Assembly (NCBI GenBank): GCA_964412195.1
Contig: CAYPNP010000003.1
Span: forward strand, 62,001 to 126,000
DNA length: 64,000 nucleotides
Reading direction: 5' to 3'
Source of the DNA: CAYPNP01 sp964412195
GTDB taxonomy: Bacteria > Acidobacteriota > JAAYUB01
The notes below the pieces were generated by a model. The model saw only the letters and a list, made by a program, of their open reading frames with translations, ran no database searches and was not told where the DNA came from. Shown piece after piece: positions 26,810 to 36,423 of this stretch; the stretch's first letter is position 1, and each line of letters opens with the position of its first letter. A program made the translations under genes and the position numbers.

Positions 26810-27244
26810 TTATTCCACCCGGAAGGAGGCGGTCTGGATTTCCTTGCCGGCGGAGTCCAGCAGCGCCACCTCCCAGGCGCCGGGCATGCCGGCGATGGTC
26901 TTGAAGGCGTGGGTGCGCCAGCGGGCCCCCGCTTTCAAGGTCAGCTCGGTGCGGCTGATCTCCTTGCCTCCGCGCTTCCAGGCCACGGTGAGGGTGGATT
27001 CAGCCGCTACGTCCCGGGCCTCGATGAAGCAGTAGACTTTCCCTGCCGAGGCGGGGAAGGTCTCCGCGGCGCCCACCGGCTCGCGGTTCTCCAGGCCGGT
27101 GCACAGCACCAGCCGGGCGATGGTGAACGGGGCGGCGGCGTCGGCCGGTTGCCGCGTCACCTGCAGGCTCCCCTGGGCGAGCGCGGCCGGCGCGGCCAGG
27201 GCCAGGATGGCGAGGATCGCGGTCAGGGCCATGGATTTGCGCAT
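26810..27244 (-). CDS. Secreted DUF2914 domain protein
   Basis: A 144-residue exported protein. Two consecutive ATGs follow AAGGAGGA; the second (27244) has better spacing. The signal peptide ends near ALAAPAALAQ. The body is a DUF2914 domain with its characteristic elements: VLCTGLENREPVG, KVYCFIEARD, TVAWKRGGKEIS, and a closing WEVALLDSAGKEIQTASF. The fold is beta-sandwich-like and the function is unknown. It lies between the sensor kinase and the esterase on the same strand, with an 86-bp gap to the kinase, so it could form an operon with either. Confidence 0.85.
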   Translation of the reverse strand: MRKSMALTAILAILALAAPAALAQGSLQVTRQPADAAAPFTIARLVLCTGLENREPVGAAETFPASAGKVYCFIEARDVAAESTLTVAWKRGGKEISRTELTLKAGARWRTHAFKTIAGMPGAWEVALLDSAGKEIQTASFRVE

Positions 27245-27330
27245 CATTCCTCCTTGGACGGGAGAGGTCATGGAATTTCGGATGCCGGCGGGGGAGGACG
27301 GCTTCAGGAGTCCGCGACCCGGGGCGGCGC

Positions 27331-30300
27331 CTACCCCCCTTCGCGGCGGGCGGCGGGAAGCTCGAACCAGAATGTGCTCCCCCGGCCGAGTTCGCTCTCC
27401 ACCCCGATCCGGCCGTTGTGCATCTCCACCAGCTGCTTGGCAATGGACAGCCCCAGGCCGGTGGACGATTCCCCGGCGGTGGGTTTGGCGCTGAGGCGCT
27501 GGAACTTGCCGAAGACACGCTGTTTGTCGGACACGGTCAGCCCCGGCCCCTCGTCGGCCACCGCGACGCGGACGTGTGCGTCGACGCATTCTGCGGACAC
27601 GCGGATAGTCTTGCAGGGCGGGGAGAACTTGACGGCGTTGCTGAGCAGGTTGTCGACGACCTCGAGCAGGCGCGCCCGGTCGCCCTCGACCAGGCAGCCT
27701 TCCGGCAGGCTCAGCGCCAGTTGCTGCTGCTTGCGGCGCATCGGCTCGGCGTACCGTTCCGCCGCGTCGAGGACCGTCCGGGCGATGTCGACGCGGTGGA
27801 CCTGCAGCTGGAAGCGGCCGCTCTCGATCCGGGACGATTCTAGCAGCTCGTTGATGAGCGTGAGGATGCCGTGGGCCGACAGGAAGATCTGCTCGGACTG
27901 GGATCTCACGGCGGCCGGGTCCTGCTCCAGCTGGCGCATCAGGTCGGCGTAGCCCAGGATGGCCTGCAGGGGGTTCTTCAGGTCGTGGGCGGCGATGCTG
28001 AGCAGGTCGTCCTTCAGCCGGTTGGCTTTGAGCAGCTCGTCGTTCAGGCGCGAGAGCTCGCCGGTCCGCTCGGCGACCAGCGCCTCCAGCTCGCGCTGCC
28101 GCGCGCGCAGGCCGCGCAGCCGCAGCCGGTAGCCCCCGAAGGCCAGGAGCGCGACGGCGGCCCCGCACAGGACCAGGAACCAATAGGTCTGGTAAAAGTA
28201 GGGCCGGAGGGTAAGCTGGACGGCCGCGCCGGTCTCGTTCCACTTCCCGTCGTTGTTGCAGGCGATGACGCGGAAGGTGTAAGTCCCCGGCGGGAGGTTG
28301 GTGTAGTAGGCCGTGCGGCGGCTCACCGCCGGCCCCCACTCCCGCTCGAAGCCGTCCAGCCGGAACCGGAATTTCACTTGCTCGGGGACCATGAAGCTGA
28401 GGCCGGTGTAGGAGAACTCCAGCCGCTTCAGGCCCGGCTCGAGCACCAGCGGCTGGACCGGGGAGAGCTCGGCGTTGTCGGCGACCACCGTTTCGATGAT
28501 CACGGGGGGCAGGATGCCGTTCTCCAATCGGTAGGCCGGATCGATGACCACCACGCCGTTGACGGTGGGGAACCAGAGCCGCCCGTCCCGGGCCCGCCAG
28601 CCCGCCGGCTGGGCCGGGCCGCCGCACTCGACGCTCTTGACCCCCTCCTTGCGCCCGAAGGCGCGGCAGGGGACCGGCCGCCGCCGGCCGCTGTCGGCGA
28701 TGTCGTTCAGCTCGGCCTTGGGGACGCTGTAAAAGCCCTTATTGCTGTTCATCCAGAGGTTGCCCAGGCCGTCCTCCAGGACCTGGAAGGCCACATCGCT
28801 GAAAAGGCCGTCCGCGCTGGTGAAGCTCACGAACCGGCCGTCCTTGAACCGCTTCAGGCCGCCGCTGTTGGTCCCGAGCCAGATCGCGCCGCCGGCATCG
28901 GGGCGGATCGCCCAGATGGCGTGGGGGGACAGGCCCTGGGCCGGGCCGTACACGGTGAAGCGGCCGTCCCGGAAGCGGTGGAGCTCCCCGGAGTAGGATC
29001 CGATCCAGATGGCCCCCGCCGCGTCCTCGGCGATGGCGTAGATGATGTCGTCGGCCAGCCCGTTCCGGGTGTTGTAGTTGGTGATGCGGTCGCCCGAGAT
29101 CACGTCGACGCCGCCCCCGTTCGTGCCGGCCCAGACGTTCCCGTGGCGGTCGACGAGCAGGGCGCGGACGGTGTTGTTGGACAGCCCGTTCCGGGTGTCG
29201 TACAGCCGGAGGCGTCCGTCCTGGAAACGGTACAGCCCCCCGCCGTAAGTGCCGAACCAGATGGCGCCGTCCAGCCCCTCGGCGATGGACCAGATCCGGT
29301 CGTTGACCAGGCCCTCCTTCTTGCCGAGGACTGTGAACCGGCCGTTTTCGAGGCAGACCAGGCCGGCACCCACCGTGCCGATCCAGATGCGGCCCTGCCG
29401 GTCCTCGAGGACCGAGCGGATCAGGGTGGCGGGCAGCCCGTTGCGCTGGTTGTAGACGACGAAGTTGGCGTCCCGGAGCCGGTTCAGCCCGCTCTGGGTG
29501 CCGATCCAGAGGCTTCCCTCCCGGTCCTCGCAGAGGCTCCGGACCGAGGCGCCGGCGAGCCCCCTCGACTGGCTCAGGGAGGAGAACTTTCCGCCAGCCA
29601 GGCGGAACAGGCCGCTCTCGTCCGTGCCGACCCACAGGAGCCCGTGGCTGTCCTGGAAGATCACCCGGATGTCCACGTCCGGCAGGCCGTCCCTGGCGGT
29701 GAACGTCTGGAACACGCCGTCGCGGAGCGCCGCCAGCCCCCCGCCGGACGTCCCGATCCAGATCGTGCCGGCCCGGTCCTGGTGCAGCGCCCAGATGGTG
29801 TTGCTGGGCAGGCCGTCCGCGACCGTGTAGTGGGAAAACCGGCCGTCCCGGTAGCAGTCCAGGCCGCCGCCGTTGGTCCCGATCCAGACCGAGCCGTCCG
29901 GGCTGCCGCAGAGCGCGGGGATGTAGTTGTGGGACAGGCCGTCCTGCGTCGAGAAGGAGCGGAAGCGGTCCTCCTGGAAGACCGTCAGGCCGTGGGTCGT
30001 GCCGATCCAGATCTGGCCCGCGGCGTCCTCGCACAGGGAGACGACGAAATCGCTGGAAAGCCCGTCAGCCGTGGAAAAGAAGCGCCAGTTCCCCTTCTCG
30101 TGACGGAGCAGGCCGTTGGGCGTCCCCACCCACAGCCGGCCACTGCGGTCTTCCAGCAGCGCCAGCACGTTGTTGTTCTTGAAGGCGGGCGTGTTGTCCT
30201 TGTCGAAGACCGTGAATTGGACGCCGTCGAACCGGGCGAGGCCCTCGTAGGTGCCCATCCAGAGGTAGCCGTCCCGGCTCTGGACGATCGCCAGGATCGT

Positions 30301-30492
30301 GATCTGCGGCAGGCCCTCGTCGATGGACCAGCTGTCCAGGGTGTAGTGGTCGAAGTCCTTGGACGGATCCAGCGCCGGGAGCCATCCGGCCAGGCAGAGG
30401 GCCAGGAGGAGCAGGGCCGCCCCCCGGACCGGGCCCGGGCGGCCGGCTGTCTCCCGCCGGATCCGAGGCTGAAACGTCGACCCCTCCATCAT
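27331..30492 (-). CDS. Reg_prop beta-propeller / Y_Y_Y sensor histidine kinase
   Basis: A 1053-residue one-protein sensor. ATG 30492/30489 is chosen because an export signal follows (RGAALLLLALCLAGWLPAL); the frame upstream reads through the neighbouring gene region. Residues ~50-690 carry about a dozen ligand-binding sensor repeats (e.g. GYLWMGTYEGLARFDG, GTIWIGTSGGGLAAL) forming two beta-propellers. A Y_Y_Y domain (LPPGTYTFRV) is followed by a transmembrane helix (~790), a HisKA domain with His836 in AAHDLKNPLQ and an HATPase (DEGPGL, STGLGLS). Unlike Bacteroides hybrid kinases it has no receiver or AraC domain, so it needs a separate, unlinked regulator. In Bacteroides such kinases sense polysaccharides. 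Confidence 0.93.
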   Translation of the reverse strand: MMEGSTFQPRIRRETAGRPGPVRGAALLLLALCLAGWLPALDPSKDFDHYTLDSWSIDEGLPQITILAIVQSRDGYLWMGTYEGLARFDGVQFTVFDKDNTPAFKNNNVLALLEDRSGRLWVGTPNGLLRHEKGNWRFFSTADGLSSDFVVSLCEDAAGQIWIGTTHGLTVFQEDRFRSFSTQDGLSHNYIPALCGSPDGSVWIGTNGGGLDCYRDGRFSHYTVADGLPSNTIWALHQDRAGTIWIGTSGGGLAALRDGVFQTFTARDGLPDVDIRVIFQDSHGLLWVGTDESGLFRLAGGKFSSLSQSRGLAGASVRSLCEDREGSLWIGTQSGLNRLRDANFVVYNQRNGLPATLIRSVLEDRQGRIWIGTVGAGLVCLENGRFTVLGKKEGLVNDRIWSIAEGLDGAIWFGTYGGGLYRFQDGRLRLYDTRNGLSNNTVRALLVDRHGNVWAGTNGGGVDVISGDRITNYNTRNGLADDIIYAIAEDAAGAIWIGSYSGELHRFRDGRFTVYGPAQGLSPHAIWAIRPDAGGAIWLGTNSGGLKRFKDGRFVSFTSADGLFSDVAFQVLEDGLGNLWMNSNKGFYSVPKAELNDIADSGRRRPVPCRAFGRKEGVKSVECGGPAQPAGWRARDGRLWFPTVNGVVVIDPAYRLENGILPPVIIETVVADNAELSPVQPLVLEPGLKRLEFSYTGLSFMVPEQVKFRFRLDGFEREWGPAVSRRTAYYTNLPPGTYTFRVIACNNDGKWNETGAAVQLTLRPYFYQTYWFLVLCGAAVALLAFGGYRLRLRGLRARQRELEALVAERTGELSRLNDELLKANRLKDDLLSIAAHDLKNPLQAILGYADLMRQLEQDPAAVRSQSEQIFLSAHGILTLINELLESSRIESGRFQLQVHRVDIARTVLDAAERYAEPMRRKQQQLALSLPEGCLVEGDRARLLEVVDNLLSNAVKFSPPCKTIRVSAECVDAHVRVAVADEGPGLTVSDKQRVFGKFQRLSAKPTAGESSTGLGLSIAKQLVEMHNGRIGVESELGRGSTFWFELPAARREGG

Positions 30493-30536
30493 GCGTCCAC
30501 CGAACGAAGTTTCTCCCGCGCCTGCTTCCTCTCCGG

Positions 30537-31964
30537 CTAGTACCGGACTGCCTGGAAGGTGTATTGGATGCTCGGGGTGACCGTGGAGGTTGCCCACGAG
30601 ACGCTGATTTCCGCCGCCAGCGTCGCGCGGGCCTGGCTCTGGTAATCGGGCAGGGAGCCCGACAGCAGCGAGATGGTCACGAGGGCGCCCGAGTCCGGGT
30701 CGTTGAACGCGGTGCTGGCGGCCTGGATCGTCCCCGTGGCCGCGTCGAAGCCGCAGGTCAGCGGCCGGGCGAACTGGCCCAGGTAGAGGGTGATGGTGGA
30801 AGAGCCGGAACGGACGACGGAGATCGGGGAATAGCTCCATTCCTGGAGGATCGAAAGGGCGTCCGGATCGGAAAAGTTCTGGATGTCCGAGAGGTCGTAG
30901 TCGGTCGGGAAATAGCAGCCGTCGACATACCCCGTCCGGTCCACCCCCCGTTCGAAGGCGAGCGCGTCGTACGTGTCGGCCCCGGGGCTCTTAAGCGGAT
31001 TGTTGACGGTGATCTGCCCCACGGCGTCGGGGGCGACCTCCGCGACGGCCGTGCCGTCGAGCTGCCGGAAATGCAGGGAGCCGGTGACGATCGCCCCTCC
31101 GAGCTGGAAGTTGTTCCCGCTGAAGGCAGCCCCGATGCCCGATTCCGGTTCCAGCCAGACGGTGTACCCGTCGCTGGGCACCGGCACGACCGTCATGGGC
31201 GAGACCCAGCCGGCGACGGCGGCGAAGTCGAAGAGCTGGTCAGACACCTCGAAGAGGGTCATGACCGGGATGGCGGCGTAGGTGGCGGTGCCGGTCAGCA
31301 GCGCCGTGGCGGCGACGGGATTGGAGGCGCGCAGCTGGAGCGTTCCCTCGAACGGATCGGGCAGGCCGGGGAACAGGTCGGGGAGGAACCGCACCACGCG
31401 TCCGTGCGGCGGGATGGCCAGGTCCGCGCCCGACTGGCGTTGGCCGCCGGCCGGCCACAGGATGGCCAGAGTGACGAACACTTCCACTTCGTTGGGATTG
31501 GCGATGGCCAGGCCGGTGTTCCAGTTTGCCGCGGCATCCACCTTGACGGGCACATCGCTCACCTGGGCCAGGGTGGATTCCAGGACACCCGCGGTGCCGT
31601 ACGGGGAGGTGAAGAGGACGTTGCCCTCCACGATCTGGTCGGCGAGGATCTGGACCCAGCCGGAGACCAGGGCTGGTGCGGTCCCGTCGGTCTTCAGCGC
31701 ATACGTGCCGCCCGGCGGGAGCACCAGGTGAATCGGCCCGTCGATCTGCCGGCCGTTGACCTTGAGGGAAGCCAGCGAGCCGTCATCGTTGTAGATGGTG
31801 ACCGTGGCGTCGGCATAGCCGGTGGTGGAGGCGTTGAAAAGGGTCAGGGTGGTGACGAACCCGGAGCCGTCCACGAAGTGGGCGATGTAGGACTCGTCGT
31901 ACCCCAGTCCGACGGCGACGCAACCGACGAGCCCAAGAAGAAGGCACACGGCGCTGCGTTTCAT
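30537..31964 (-). CDS. Secreted beta-rich protein of unknown function
   Basis: A 475-residue exported protein. ATG 31964 has AGGAGA 8 bp upstream and a signal peptide (MKRSAVCLLLGLVGCVAVGL). Residues ~20-240 resemble a duplicated Ig-like/adhesin layout seen in acidobacterial surface proteins: TTLTLFNASTTGYADATVTI, PPGGTYAL, GLAIANPNEVEVFVTL, PPHGRVVRFL. The remainder is beta-rich with aromatic strands and no catalytic motif. It is cysteine-poor and acidic. The kinase start lies only 44 bp downstream on the same strand, so the two are probably co-transcribed. This could be an extracellular partner of that sensor. Confidence 0.75.
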   Translation of the reverse strand: MKRSAVCLLLGLVGCVAVGLGYDESYIAHFVDGSGFVTTLTLFNASTTGYADATVTIYNDDGSLASLKVNGRQIDGPIHLVLPPGGTYALKTDGTAPALVSGWVQILADQIVEGNVLFTSPYGTAGVLESTLAQVSDVPVKVDAAANWNTGLAIANPNEVEVFVTLAILWPAGGQRQSGADLAIPPHGRVVRFLPDLFPGLPDPFEGTLQLRASNPVAATALLTGTATYAAIPVMTLFEVSDQLFDFAAVAGWVSPMTVVPVPSDGYTVWLEPESGIGAAFSGNNFQLGGAIVTGSLHFRQLDGTAVAEVAPDAVGQITVNNPLKSPGADTYDALAFERGVDRTGYVDGCYFPTDYDLSDIQNFSDPDALSILQEWSYSPISVVRSGSSTITLYLGQFARPLTCGFDAATGTIQAASTAFNDPDSGALVTISLLSGSLPDYQSQARATLAAEISVSWATSTVTPSIQYTFQAVRY

Positions 31965-32114
31965 GGCTGCTTCTCCTGATGGAAACTATTGGTGCAAGCG
32001 GTATTATATCATCTGCGCGGCGAGGGCGTACAGGATTTTCGGGCGGAGGGCAAACTCGCGCGCCGGGGCCCCGTACAATAGGAGTTCCGGAACATCGACG
32101 ACGGGAGGATCGGG

Positions 32115-34967
32115 ATGAAGCGATGGAATTGGATCCGTTGGACCTTCCTGGCCCTGGCGATCGCCTGCGGCGTGAACGGCCGGGCCGAGGGGACGGCCAC
32201 GCCGGCGGCGGACCGGCTGGCGGCCTACGGGCAGCACCGCCGCATGGCGGAGGAGTCCCCGTTCCGGCTGCTGAAGTGGCGGAGCCTCGGACCGACGGCC
32301 ATGAGCGGGCGGATCACCGACGTGGACGTGCCGGCGGGCGCGCCGTTCGCCTTCTACGCCGCCGCCGCGTCCGGCGGGGTGTGGAAGACCGAGAACGACG
32401 GCACCACCTGGACCCCGGTCTTCGACGGGGAGGCGGCCTGCTCCATCGGCGACATCGCCGTCGCGCCCTCGGACCCGAACGTCCTCTGGGTGGGCACCGG
32501 GGAGAACAACTCCAGCCGCAGCACCTACGCGGGGACCGGGGTGTACCGCTCCACGGACGGCGGCAAGACCTGGGCGCAACGCGGCCTGGCCGACTCCCAC
32601 CACATCGGCCGGATCCTGGTCCACCCGAAAGACCCCCGCGTGGCCTGGGCGGCCAGCATCGGCCACCTCTACACGCCGGGCGGCGACAAGGGCGTGTTCA
32701 AAACCACCGACGGCGGCGAAACCTGGGCGGGGGCGCTCCAGTTCCCCGACCAGCCCCACACCGGCGCGATCGACCTGGCCATGGACCCGCGCAACCCGGA
32801 CGTGCTCTACGCCGCGGCGTGGGAGCGCTTCCGGCGGCCGGGGAACTTCCAGGAGGCCGGGCCCGGCAGCGCCGTGTACCGGTCCGCCGACGGCGGCAGG
32901 ACCTGGGTGCGCCTGGCGGGGGGCCTGCCGTCCGGCGACAGCGTCGGCCGGATCGGCCTGGCGGTGGCGCCGTCGAAGCCGGACACCGTCTACGCCCTCG
33001 TCGACAGCCAGGCGCCGCGGCCGCCCAAGGCGAAAAAGGGCGAGCTGACGATGGAGGAGCTCCAGGCCATGAGCGCCGGGGAGTTTCTCCAGCTGGACAA
33101 GAAGAAGCTGCGCCGCTTCCTGTGGGACAACGGCGTGCCGTCCCGGATCACGGTGGACGCCGTCCTGGAGCAGGTGCGCTCCGGCGCCGTCACCCCGGCC
33201 GGCATCGCCCGGACGCTGTACGACGCCAACAAGGAGCTGGTCAGCGGCAGCAGCGTGGTCGGCGCCGAGGTCTACCGCTCGGACGACGCCGGCCGGACCT
33301 GGCGGAAGGTCAACGAGAAGCTGATCGGAGCCTACAACACCTACGGCTACTACTTCGGCAACCTGCGGGTGGACCCGCGCAACCCGGAGCGGCTCTTCCT
33401 GCTGGGCGTGCCGCTGCTGGTGTCGCCGGACGGCGGGAAGTCCTGGAAGAGCTGCCGCGGCCGCGGCGTGCACGCCGACCACCACGCCCTCTGGATCGAT
33501 CCGGCGGAGCCCCGCCGCATCATCGACGGCAATGACGGCGGGATCAACGTCTCCTACGACGGCGCCAAGACCTGGAAGAAGTTCAACAACATGCCGATCG
33601 CGCAGTTCTACACCATCGCCCTGGACAATGCCGAGCCGTACAACGTCTACGGCGGCCTGCAGGACAACGGCGTCTGGACGGGCTCCAGCCAAAGCCGGCC
33701 CGGCCCCGACGAGGGGTGGGAGATGCTCCTCGGCGGCGACGGCGCCTACGTCCAGGTGGATCCGGCGGACCCGGACACCGTCTACACGGAGTACCAGTTC
33801 GGCAACATGATGCGGCTGGAGCGGAAGGCGCGCAAGACGGCCAACATCAAGCCGTTCCCGAAGTTCGGCGACGATCCCTACCGCTTCAACTGGCAGACGC
33901 CGATCCTGCTCTCCCCGCACAACCGGTTCACGCTCTACGTGGGCGCCGACAAGCTGCTGAAGTCGGTGGACCGGGGGGATACGTGGGTGGAAATCAGCCC
34001 CGACCTGACGACGAACCCGGCGCAGGGCGACGTGCCCTTCGGGACCATCACCACCGTCGACGTCTCGCCGCTCGACCCGCGGCGGCTGTACGTGGGCACC
34101 GACGACGGGAAGGTCTGGACCAGCCCCGACGACGGCGGCCGCTGGGAGGCGATCGGGGCCGGGCTGCCGGCGGACCGGTGGGTGTCGCGGATCGTGGCCT
34201 CGCGCCACCGCGCGGGGCGGGTTTTCGTGGCGCTGACCGGCTACCGGGACGACGACTTCGCGGCCTACCTGTACCGGTCCGAGGACGACGGCCGGACTTG
34301 GACATCGGTGGCCGGAGGCCTGCCCGCCGAGCCGGTGAATGTCGTCCGCGAGGATCCCGAGCAGCCCGACGTGCTGTACGCCGGCACGGACTCGGGCGCC
34401 TACGCCTCGCTCGACGGCGGGCGGTCGTGGCTCTCGCTGCGGGCCGACCTGCCGACCCTGCCGGTGTGCGACCTGGCCGTCCACCCGCGGGAGCGGGAGC
34501 TGGTGATCGGCACCCACGGGCGGGGAGCGCACATCCTGGACGCCCGGCTGGTGGAGATGCTGACGCCCGAGCTGCTGGCCGAGCCGATGCACCTTTTCGC
34601 GCCGGCCGAGACGTTCCTGCCGGACGAGCCGTGGGGCGGCGGGGAGGTGAAGCTCCGGTACTACCTGCAGGCGGACGCGAAGGAAATCTCGCTGGAGGTC
34701 CTCGACGCCGAGGGCCGCGAGGTCGCCGCCCTCAAGCCGGGCGGCGAGCGGGGTCTGCACGAGGCGGAGTGGGACCTCAAGCCCGCCAAGCCGGAAAGCA
34801 AGGATGCCGCCGCGGCCAAGGGCGACGAGGACGAGGACGAAGAGGAAGACGTCCTGGTGGAGCCGGGCCAGTACACGGTCCGGCTGAGGGCGGACGGACG
34901 GGCAGTCACGCAGCCGCTGGTGGTCCGGCCGGCGAAGAATCCCGTGGACGCCCGGGCGGAGGACTGA
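32115..34967 (+). CDS. Secreted VPS10/sortilin-type BNR beta-propeller protein (glycosyl-hydrolase-like)
   Basis: A 950-residue exported protein with signal peptide (WTFLALAIACGVNGRA); ATG 32115 follows GGGAGGATCGGG. It contains repeated Asp-box/BNR motifs of the S-x-DGGxTW type (STDGGKTW, TTDGGETW, SADGGRTW, SPDGGKSW, SEDDGRTW), which build two propeller halves. An insertion at ~300-375 is helical (KKGELTMEELQAM). Residues ~820-940 form a C-terminal beta domain with a Lys/Glu/Asp-rich linker. Such proteins are often labelled 'glycosyl hydrolase' or 'sortilin', but no hydrolase catalytic residues are evident. It is divergent from the unknown secreted protein and may share its regulation. Confidence 0.87.
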   Translation: MKRWNWIRWTFLALAIACGVNGRAEGTATPAADRLAAYGQHRRMAEESPFRLLKWRSLGPTAMSGRITDVDVPAGAPFAFYAAAASGGVWKTENDGTTWTPVFDGEAACSIGDIAVAPSDPNVLWVGTGENNSSRSTYAGTGVYRSTDGGKTWAQRGLADSHHIGRILVHPKDPRVAWAASIGHLYTPGGDKGVFKTTDGGETWAGALQFPDQPHTGAIDLAMDPRNPDVLYAAAWERFRRPGNFQEAGPGSAVYRSADGGRTWVRLAGGLPSGDSVGRIGLAVAPSKPDTVYALVDSQAPRPPKAKKGELTMEELQAMSAGEFLQLDKKKLRRFLWDNGVPSRITVDAVLEQVRSGAVTPAGIARTLYDANKELVSGSSVVGAEVYRSDDAGRTWRKVNEKLIGAYNTYGYYFGNLRVDPRNPERLFLLGVPLLVSPDGGKSWKSCRGRGVHADHHALWIDPAEPRRIIDGNDGGINVSYDGAKTWKKFNNMPIAQFYTIALDNAEPYNVYGGLQDNGVWTGSSQSRPGPDEGWEMLLGGDGAYVQVDPADPDTVYTEYQFGNMMRLERKARKTANIKPFPKFGDDPYRFNWQTPILLSPHNRFTLYVGADKLLKSVDRGDTWVEISPDLTTNPAQGDVPFGTITTVDVSPLDPRRLYVGTDDGKVWTSPDDGGRWEAIGAGLPADRWVSRIVASRHRAGRVFVALTGYRDDDFAAYLYRSEDDGRTWTSVAGGLPAEPVNVVREDPEQPDVLYAGTDSGAYASLDGGRSWLSLRADLPTLPVCDLAVHPRERELVIGTHGRGAHILDARLVEMLTPELLAEPMHLFAPAETFLPDEPWGGGEVKLRYYLQADAKEISLEVLDAEGREVAALKPGGERGLHEAEWDLKPAKPESKDAAAAKGDEDEDEEEDVLVEPGQYTVRLRADGRAVTQPLVVRPAKNPVDARAED

Positions 34968-35260
34968 CGTACCCCGCCGCGTCCTCGCCGCGGGAGGATG
35001 AAACGGCGAACCGGCGAAACGGCGGTGGGGCGAAAGATGCGTCGTCCGGATTGATTTACGGCGCCGCTTTCAATCGTCCCGCGTCCGGGGACCGCGGCCT
35101 GCGCCGGAGCGCGGACGTTCCCATCGGCACGATGGAACGGCGAAGAAGTGAATCGGCAGAACGTGGGGGCGAATCCTGGCGCCCCGGAGGTGAGGCGCGG
35201 AAGGGGTGCGGATGCTGTCATCCGTGCTCCGTCCGCACGTCCCTCCAGAAGGCGTCCCTC
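34968..35260. other. Intergenic region with GAAACGGCGAACCGGCG words
   Basis: No gene is supported in the 393-bp gap 34968-35360. It contains a short stutter run (GAAACGGCGAACCGGCGAAA at 34999-35020) and a looser copy near 35130-35170 (GGAACGGCGAAGAAGTGAA). A cluster of GC-rich dyads near 35060-35110 is also present. The AraC-type gene's promoter lies at the right end. Confidence 0.5.
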
Positions 35261-35290
35261 TTGACAAAGCTCTGGGAAATCCCCCAAGAT
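35261..35290 (+). promoter_or_regulatory. Probable promoter of the AraC-type regulator gene
   Basis: A perfect TTGACA (35261-35266) is followed after 18 bp by CAAGAT (35285-35290), 70 bp before the start codon. Confidence 0.5.
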
Positions 35291-35360
35291 AAGAACGTAA
35301 CGCCGACGCCATGATGAAGGATGGCCGGGTGGACACGCCGGCGCAGGGAAGGAAAGAAGG

Positions 35361-36026
35361 ATGTCCAACATCCTGCAGATCACCAAGACCCTGGATTTTG
35401 CCAAGTCCCTGCTGCGAACCTGGACGGAGGAGGGGGCGGACGCCTTCCGCCGCTCGCTGGACGGCTGCGCGCGGCTGATCCTGGAGCAGACCGGCGACCG
35501 CCCGGCCGACCTGGACACCCGGCTCGGCATCGTCGTCGCCGGCGTGCTGACAGTGGTTTACGACGGGCAGCCGGACCTCCTGGTGCGCCGCCAGGCGCTG
35601 CTCAATCGGGAGATCATCGAGGCCCCCACCGCCGAAGCGAAAATCGCGGCTTTCGCCCGGGTGCTTGCCAATTTCCTGGAGGAGCTGTCGGGCGAGGACG
35701 AGCAGTCCCGCCTCTCGCAGAGGATCATCCTCTTCGTCCGCTCCTGCGCCGTCTCCGACCTCCGGCAGCTGTCGGTGGAGGCCCTGGCCGACCGCCTGGG
35801 CTACAACCGCAGCTACCTGTCCCGGAAGTTCAAGCAGGAGCAGCTGTTGGACCTGCGGCAGCTGCTGCTGGACGAGAAGCTGAAGCGGGCCTACGGGATC
35901 CTGCAGGACCGCGGCCGCCGCGTCTCGGTCCAGGCCCTCGCCGAGCAGCTGGGCTTCGGCGACCGCTCTTACTTCACCAAGCTGTTCAAGGAAAAGTTCG
36001 GCGTCTCCCCCGGCCAAGTCGTCTGA
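35361..36026 (+). CDS. AraC-type transcriptional regulator
   Basis: A 221-residue protein; ATG 35361 follows AAGGAAAGAAGG. The last ~105 residues form an AraC/XylS double helix-turn-helix: the first in SVEALADRLGYNRSYLSRKF and the second in ALAEQLGFGDRSYFTKLFKE, ending with the usual FGVSPGQ. The N-terminal ~110 residues are helical and do not look like the cupin domain of AraC itself, so the signal is unknown. The helical N-terminus resembles short AraC regulators linked to two-component or stress inputs. It stands alone and is followed by a palindrome; its targets are unknown. Confidence 0.87.
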   Translation: MSNILQITKTLDFAKSLLRTWTEEGADAFRRSLDGCARLILEQTGDRPADLDTRLGIVVAGVLTVVYDGQPDLLVRRQALLNREIIEAPTAEAKIAAFARVLANFLEELSGEDEQSRLSQRIILFVRSCAVSDLRQLSVEALADRLGYNRSYLSRKFKQEQLLDLRQLLLDEKLKRAYGILQDRGRRVSVQALAEQLGFGDRSYFTKLFKEKFGVSPGQVV

Positions 36027-36035
36027 TCCTCCCAA

Positions 36036-36246
36036 ATCGTGCTCGTGCTCGTGATGGTCATCGTAATCGACCGTCTTCCCGTCAACCTTCCCGTCTTTCA
36101 TCCGACCGATCCGTCGGATCCGACGGATGGTCGGAAGACATCGGCAGCCGAATGGGATCCGTCAAAGATGGCCCGTCGAGGACCGACCGCGGAGAACGAG
36201 CACGATTACGATCACAATGACGAGCAAGAGCACGAGCACGACGATC
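36036..36246. repeat. Nested palindrome (TCGTGC hexads outside, GATCCGTCGGATCCGACGGAT core)
   Basis: The left arm 36036-36072 (ATCGTGCTCGTGCTCGTG...) pairs with the right arm 36194-36246 (...GAGCACGAGCACGACGAT). Near the left arm, 36102-36134 is a near-perfect palindrome centred on GGATCC. The gap between the AraC gene and the tRNA (36027-36326) is essentially this repeat plus the tRNA promoter. Confidence 0.85.
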
Positions 36247-36284
36247 CGGCGATTCGCACGGTCACCGATTCACCTTTTTTCCCA

Positions 36285-36313
36285 TTGACATCCCGCCCCG
36301 GCTTTGCTATTTT
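36285..36313 (+). promoter_or_regulatory. Promoter of tRNA-Val
   Basis: TTGACA (36285-36290), 17 bp, TATTTT (36308-36313); the mature tRNA begins 14 bp downstream. Confidence 0.75.
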
Positions 36314-36326
36314 TGCCGCCTTGTGT

Positions 36327-36401
36327 AGGTGCGTAGCTCAGGGGGAGAGCACTTCCTTGACGCGGAAGGGGTCTGCGGTTCAAATCCGCACGCACCTACC
36401 A
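36327..36401 (+). tRNA. tRNA-Val (anticodon GAC), CCA encoded
   Basis: A full cloverleaf: acceptor stem AGGTGCG (36327-36333) pairs with CGCACCT (36391-36397), discriminator A, then encoded CCA. The anticodon stem CTTCC/GGAAG surrounds the loop TTGACGC with anticodon GAC at 36359-36361. The T-arm has GGTTCAAATCC. A run of T follows directly (36402-36408) and probably ends transcription. It reads GUC/GUU valine codons. Confidence 0.97.
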
Positions 36402-36423
36402 TTTTTTTCCCGGACTCCGGACG

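Noticed and set aside
32115..34967. Glycoside hydrolase
   Set aside because: Asp-box repeats alone are only a propeller marker, and no catalytic acid pair was identified.
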